A program made the translations under genes and the position numbers. Positions 61,201 to 64,000 of a stretch of DNA of 64,000 bases are shown here, piece by piece. The stretch comes from an uncultured Porphyromonadaceae bacterium (GTDB lineage Bacteria > Bacteroidota > Bacteroidia > Bacteroidales > Muribaculaceae), in contig CAMHQD010000010.1 of assembly GCA_946187345.1 (NCBI GenBank), positions 1-64,000 on the forward strand, given 5' to 3'. Under the pieces are notes generated by a model. It was given only the letters and a program-made list of their open reading frames with translations, made no database searches and was not told the DNA's origin. Within the stretch, counting starts at the first letter, position 1. The number at the start of each line of letters is the position of its first letter.

Positions 61201-62744
61201 GCGCTCACATAGGCGTCGCTGGCAGGCATCTCGAACGTATAGACGTTCTCGGTGGTACCAACCGAGTATTCAATCGGAGCGCCGGTGGCGTCCTTCACCT
61301 CGAGGGCCGACAGTTTGTAGCCGTTATCGGGAGTGATGGTCAGCGTGATGGTCGCGCCGGCGGCAGCCTCCATCGGGTTGACGCTCACGGTGCCGTAGAC
61401 CATGCCGTCGTCGATATGCACGGTGTAGAGCGTGGGCTGGGGCGTGTCGCCGGTGGCCTCGTACTCCAGCGGCATAAACTGCGCGCCGTCATACCAACCT
61501 GTGACGCCGGTGATGTTGTAGGTTCCATCAGCCGGAGCGTTCACACCAAAGCGATTGTAAACATTGACCGCGGCACCATTGGCATCCTTCACAGCGCCGC
61601 TTGCAACCACGGCATTCTTGATAACCGCATAGCGGAAAGCGTTATCGACGGTGAGGTCGGCGGCCGAAATCTCAATCGGCTCGACGAGCACGGTGCTCGT
61701 GGCGGCCTCGAAGCCGGCCAGAGGAACGGCCATCTCGGGAGCACCCTTGTAGGTGGTCTTCTTGCCGCTGAAGCCGGCGGGAATCACGTTGCCTAACTCG
61801 TAGGTCTGACCCACAGGACCATAGATAAGGATACCGTGGCTGGCATCCTGGGCATAGAGGTAATTGTTCTTTTGCGCAATGGCGGTCAGCGGACCGCTAA
61901 AGGCGATGGTTGCGCCATCTTCAAGAGCGTTAAACTCGGCCACGCTCGACACGGAGCCGACCACGTTGATAGTCACCGAAGCCACGGGAGCCTCAGTCTC
62001 GTCCTGGTTGTCCCAGTCAACATACTCATGCACCTGGATGGTGTTGGCACCCAGCACGAGGTCAAGAATAGGCCTGTCGCCGAGGTTGAGTTCATGTGAA
62101 GTTGAGACATAACCGGACGAAGCCATCGTGATATCGCCGTTGATGGCATAGCCAAAGCGGTAGTTGGTCGAGTTGTTGTTGTCCTGGATGGACAGCGTCA
62201 GCGGCAACTCGCTCTGCAAATAACTGGCGGCGGGTGCCTCACCGTTAATGAGGATGGTCGGAGCCTTGTAGCTCGTGCCGCTGCTCTCACCGGCAGTAGT
62301 AACAACAATCTTGGAGAGCTGGGTGTTGGCGGTCACCGTAAAGATCACCGTCTCGGCCTCGCCGCTCCAGCTGGAGCTGCTGAGTGTTCCGGTATCAGCA
62401 CTCACGGTGCCCCATTTGCCGGCGGTAAATGCCACACCTGTCACATTGCTGCCACTTGGGGCTGCAATAGAGAACGATGCATTATAAATGCGCAGGGAGT
62501 AACTGCCGGAGCTGCCCCACACGCGTGTGACAGTGCCGCTGGCAGCAGGGTTGACTGTGAGTGTCACTCCGTCAACGGTCCATGTCACCGCTTCGGTGAT
62601 GTCGCCTGCTGTGGAGCCACTGGCCGAAGCGCCTGAAGCAAGGTTCGGCACCGCGTTATTCGCAATGTCAAACGTCACTTCCGCAGCAAAGGCTGTAGTG
62701 ACTCCAAGCAGCATCAGTACCAATAAAGAATAGATTTTCTTCAT
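58281..62744 (-). CDS. Giant secreted surface protein with repeated domains and T9SS-type tail
   Basis: 1487 aa. Signal peptide MKKIYSLLVLMLLGVTTAFA. Tandem modules recur: APTILINGEAPAASYLQSEL near residue 175 and again near 680 (APTILINGEAPAASYKESEL), and an OB-like unit (SVAEFNALEDGATIAFSGPL ... NVIPAGFSGKKTTYKG; and SIAEFAAQEDGKQVEFGTRV ... NVIPAGFSGTKTVFRG). Bacterial beta repeats of the VSVNPMEAAAGATITLTITP type and EMPASDAYVSATFEE type follow. The end ITGIESLNADDAVSVTYVNM then RPFDGVNIVVTQHADGSVTT then VKVLR is a Bacteroidales T9SS C-terminal sorting domain. It has a promoter 61 bases upstream and a strong terminator. Function probably adhesin-like or glycan-binding; not certain. Confidence 0.85.
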   Translation of the reverse strand: MKKIYSLLVLMLLGVTTAFAAEVTFDIANNAVPNLASGASASGSTAGDITEAVTWTVDGVTLTVNPAASGTVTRVWGSSGSYSLRIYNASFSIAAPSGSNVTGVAFTAGKWGTVSADTGTLSSSSWSGEAETVIFTVTANTQLSKIVVTTAGESSGTSYKAPTILINGEAPAASYLQSELPLTLSIQDNNNSTNYRFGYAINGDITMASSGYVSTSHELNLGDRPILDLVLGANTIQVHEYVDWDNQDETEAPVASVTINVVGSVSSVAEFNALEDGATIAFSGPLTAIAQKNNYLYAQDASHGILIYGPVGQTYELGNVIPAGFSGKKTTYKGAPEMAVPLAGFEAATSTVLVEPIEISAADLTVDNAFRYAVIKNAVVASGAVKDANGAAVNVYNRFGVNAPADGTYNITGVTGWYDGAQFMPLEYEATGDTPQPTLYTVHIDDGMVYGTVSVNPMEAAAGATITLTITPDNGYKLSALEVKDATGAPIEYSVGTTENVYTFEMPASDAYVSATFEEEETPQPAEHELTYDIIGVTGSTYTAWTGIGGGTSDAVYAGKTAGGNNAIQLRSNKSEDGIVTTTSAGLVRKVSIVWNSNTAATRTVQIYGKNEAYSSAADLYTDATKGDLLGEISIDENTLMVTVDGDYAYWGIRSKSGALYLDAIDVEWEEGDVPPPVEYKAPTILINGEAPAASYKESELPLRLSIVSNNGVEEPMYQYALNTDITMAASYVSTGEVELNLLPEGSTATVRYVQLGDNTLQVWEYLGDEGDQAILSPIASAAFTIIPNPVVVNSIAEFAAQEDGKQVEFGTRVNVIAQTADKKYTYVQDENNGMILYNNKGINQEYGMGNVIPAGFSGTKTVFRGQLEMQNPEGLEAATSTIELTPLEATLADVNAGNFGRYAVLRGVNINYENNTGYVVSGDASVALFDRFGVGLPEDLSPQFDVYGIISIYNDNLQFLPLVYETVEPEPHAIILDVEGQGQILVGDGLTEALAGTDVSFRVIGDEGWRCDVNNDLHVTYLGVDDEPVEIGLSYWTTGDEEGYSFVMPDADVTISAVFEQYLYNIVKDVTVGGDVEVQETADAGALIFFTAVPAEHYELYQIVITYEDETGEPVNVDYQAEEAENTYSFFMPAADVNLLVEFAELPLYGITVQAENATVEVAESAREGDNVEFSVAATTGYVVKNVSASYLAVDGTSDVPQAIELSKGTVEGAYMFTMPAGRVTIVVETEMDLPHLAFGDVLEQGEVGKTYYIDSDIAIYAEGVTVAGLGSMYFAADNEENYLPICVPAAQAKTWPKAGLGAGFKAMVFSLRGQKVLVFVDGEEIDIEYVLDEQAVDRVFVPVDYKVYRLRGYVQEVDGQMYLSEFSGKNGSIQASCHLVTDNVSLEITDFNQDHPYEFIAVPALKSVYNGAPQRAQSDLQKYEFVVISSQVSVITGIESLNADDAVSVTYVNMQGAVSSRPFDGVNIVVTQHADGSVTTVKVLR

Positions 62745-62805
62745 AGCATTTTGCTTTTTGTAGTTAGTAATTAATTGTTAATGGTTGGTTATCTCTATAG
62801 TTTGG

Positions 62806-62813
62806 CAAAGATA
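62806..62813 (-). promoter_or_regulatory. Promoter of the giant surface protein gene
   Basis: Minus-strand TATCTTTG, an exact -7 match, giving a leader of about 60 bases. Confidence 0.6.
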
Positions 62814-62904
62814 ACACTTTTTCCCCGTTTAACAAAATTTTTCTTTTCATTTTTTGAAAAAATTCATGAACGGCAAAAAATTTGCGTATCACAAAATCAT
62901 TCAC

Positions 62905-62912
62905 TACCTTTG
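62905..62912 (+). promoter_or_regulatory. Promoter of rnr
   Basis: TACCTTTG -7 with a TTTG at 62881-62884 spaced 20 bases upstream. The rnr ATG is 26 bases downstream. Confidence 0.7.
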
Positions 62913-62937
62913 TGGCAACAAACCATTGACTTCTCTT

Positions 62938-64000
62938 ATGGCAAGAAAACGCAACAACAGCGGCGCGCTGCGCAACGAGCAGCGTGACATCCACGACCGC
63001 GTGATCAGTTTCTACAACACCCAGCCGCGCGGCGGCAACGCCGCGTTCAACTACAAGCAGGTGGCCGCCGCCATCGGCTGCTCCTCGCCGCGGCAGCGCG
63101 CCCTCGTGGCCGAGGCCCTCGAACTGCTGGCCATCGACGGCTTCCTCGCCGAGGTGGGCATCGGACGATACCGCGCCGCGGGACACAGCACCGTGGCCGA
63201 GGGGCTGTTCGTCAGACGCAGCAACGGCAAGAACGGCGTGATCATCGACGGCGAGAACGACACCGAGCCCATCATGGTGGCCGAGCGCAACTCAATGCAC
63301 GCACTCAACGGCGACCGCGTCGCCGTACACATCAGCGCCGCGCGCGGCGACCACGAGCCCGAGGCGCAGGTCATCAAAATCATCAAACGCAAGGAGCAAA
63401 CCTTTGTGGGAACCATCCACCTGCAACGATACTTCGCCACGCTCAACACCGACAGCAAGTTCCTTGCCACAGACATCTTCATCCCGCTCGACAAGACACT
63501 CGACGCGCAAAACGGACAGAAGGTGGTCGCCCGCATCGTCGAGTGGCCCGAGGAGGCCAACAGCCCCATCGGCGAGGTGGTGGACGTGCTGGGCGAGGCC
63601 GGCGAGAATGACACCGAAATCCACGCCATCCTCGCCGAGTATGGCCTGCCGTACAAATACCCCGAGAACATCGAGCGCGCCGCCAACCGTCTCCAACCGG
63701 GCATCACACCCGAGGAGGTGGCGCGACGACGCGACATGCGCGATGTGACCACCTTCACCATCGACCCCGCCGACGCAAAGGACTTTGACGACGCGCTGTC
63801 GCTGCGGCGGCTGCCCGACGGACTGCTCGAGGTGGGCGTGCACATCGCCGACGTGACCCACTACGTCAAACCCAAGAGCGTGATCAACACCGAGGCATAC
63901 GAGCGGGGCACGAGCGTCTATCTCGTGGACCGCACCGTGCCCATGCTGCCCGAGCGGTTGTGCAACTTCATCTGCTCGCTGCGCGAGGGCGAGGACAAAC
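62938..64000 (+). CDS. rnr: Ribonuclease R, 5' part (runs off the window)
   Basis: The first 354 codons are present, open to the window edge. The N-terminus MARKRNNSGALRNEQRDIHD and a helix-turn-helix-like region (FNYKQVAAAIGCSSPRQRAL) are followed by cold-shock-like RNA-binding segments (EGLFVRRSNGKNGVIIDGEN, LNGDRVAVHISAARGDHEPE) and the start of the RNB exoribonuclease domain with FTIDPADAKDFDDALSLRRL, VGVHIADVTHYVKP and the NTEAYERGTSVYLVDRTVPM LPERL segment. The catalytic acidic cluster (DPxDAKDFDD) is intact. RNase R degrades structured RNA 3' to 5'. The C-terminal S1 domain lies outside the window. Confidence 0.95.
   Translation, partial: MARKRNNSGALRNEQRDIHDRVISFYNTQPRGGNAAFNYKQVAAAIGCSSPRQRALVAEALELLAIDGFLAEVGIGRYRAAGHSTVAEGLFVRRSNGKNGVIIDGENDTEPIMVAERNSMHALNGDRVAVHISAARGDHEPEAQVIKIIKRKEQTFVGTIHLQRYFATLNTDSKFLATDIFIPLDKTLDAQNGQKVVARIVEWPEEANSPIGEVVDVLGEAGENDTEIHAILAEYGLPYKYPENIERAANRLQPGITPEEVARRRDMRDVTTFTIDPADAKDFDDALSLRRLPDGLLEVGVHIADVTHYVKPKSVINTEAYERGTSVYLVDRTVPMLPERLCNFICSLREGEDK

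Noticed and set aside
59034..61796. 920-aa open frame antisense to the giant surface protein
   Set aside because: No signal, promoter or family pattern; the opposite strand encodes a protein with signal peptide, repeats and sorting tail.

Overview
The window reads as a chromosomal segment of a GC-rich member of the Bacteroidales (Bacteroidota), possibly Muribaculaceae-like. The reasons are type IX secretion (T9SS) genes, -7 elements of the Bacteroidota TAnnTTTG type at many gene starts, characteristic Bacteroidales neighbourhoods (psd-pssA-DUF4834; tsaE-birA beside porX; ksgA-mgtE beside a flippase-like gene) and C-terminal T9SS sorting-type tails on large surface proteins. The family-level placement is inference. 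No prophage, integrative element, CRISPR array, rRNA or intact transposase gene was seen.

Layout. 1-7.2 kb: core T9SS genes porP, porK, porL, porM, porN (gldKLMN type), separated by unusual hairpin-rich intergenic elements. 7.4-10.8 kb: surE, phosphatidylethanolamine synthesis (psd, pssA), a DUF4834-like protein and a zinc-ribbon protein carrying an FtsK-gamma-like winged helix. 11-13.3 kb: two tandem GH25 muramidases, one with a long charged tail, one a lipoprotein. 13.3-22.2 kb, minus strand: a secreted metallophosphoesterase with a dockerin-like tail and an in-frame repeat insertion, an AAA ATPase, a secreted nuclease and a large T9SS-type surface protein. 22.5-28 kb: mgtE, rsmA, a small membrane protein, a flippase-like protein and a DUF4143-type ATPase. 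28-29.7 kb: ansA and tadA.

29.7-40.5 kb, minus strand, is the most unusual part: a five-gene operon from one promoter encoding two paralogous P-loop GTPase-like proteins, a very divergent SEDS-like (FtsW/RodA fold) polytopic protein with a large periplasmic domain, a single-pass adaptor that may be related to GTPase-associated proteins, and a penicillin-binding transpeptidase-like protein with SxxK and KTG motifs and a 12-Asp tract. I read it as a possible GTPase-controlled envelope synthase or conflict module.

40.7-48.6 kb: cobalamin adenosyltransferase, birA, tsaE, the T9SS regulator porX and the T9SS lipoprotein porW/sprE. So seven T9SS genes lie within 48 kb. 48.8-64 kb: tRNA-Arg(CCU), thyA, a coiled-coil secreted protein, a zinc-ribbon membrane protein, an LtaS-like sulfatase-fold transferase, a glycosyltransferase, pfkA, a YpfJ-type zinc metallopeptidase, a second giant T9SS-type surface protein and the 5' part of rnr.

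Repeats are the other theme. Several dispersed families (a GGCC-rich 24-mer, heptad-armed hairpin elements, a GGGAAATCTTTC element, 9-bp and 33-bp tandem repeats) fill the intergenic spaces, and at least three genes appear to have absorbed a repeat in frame inside a linker.
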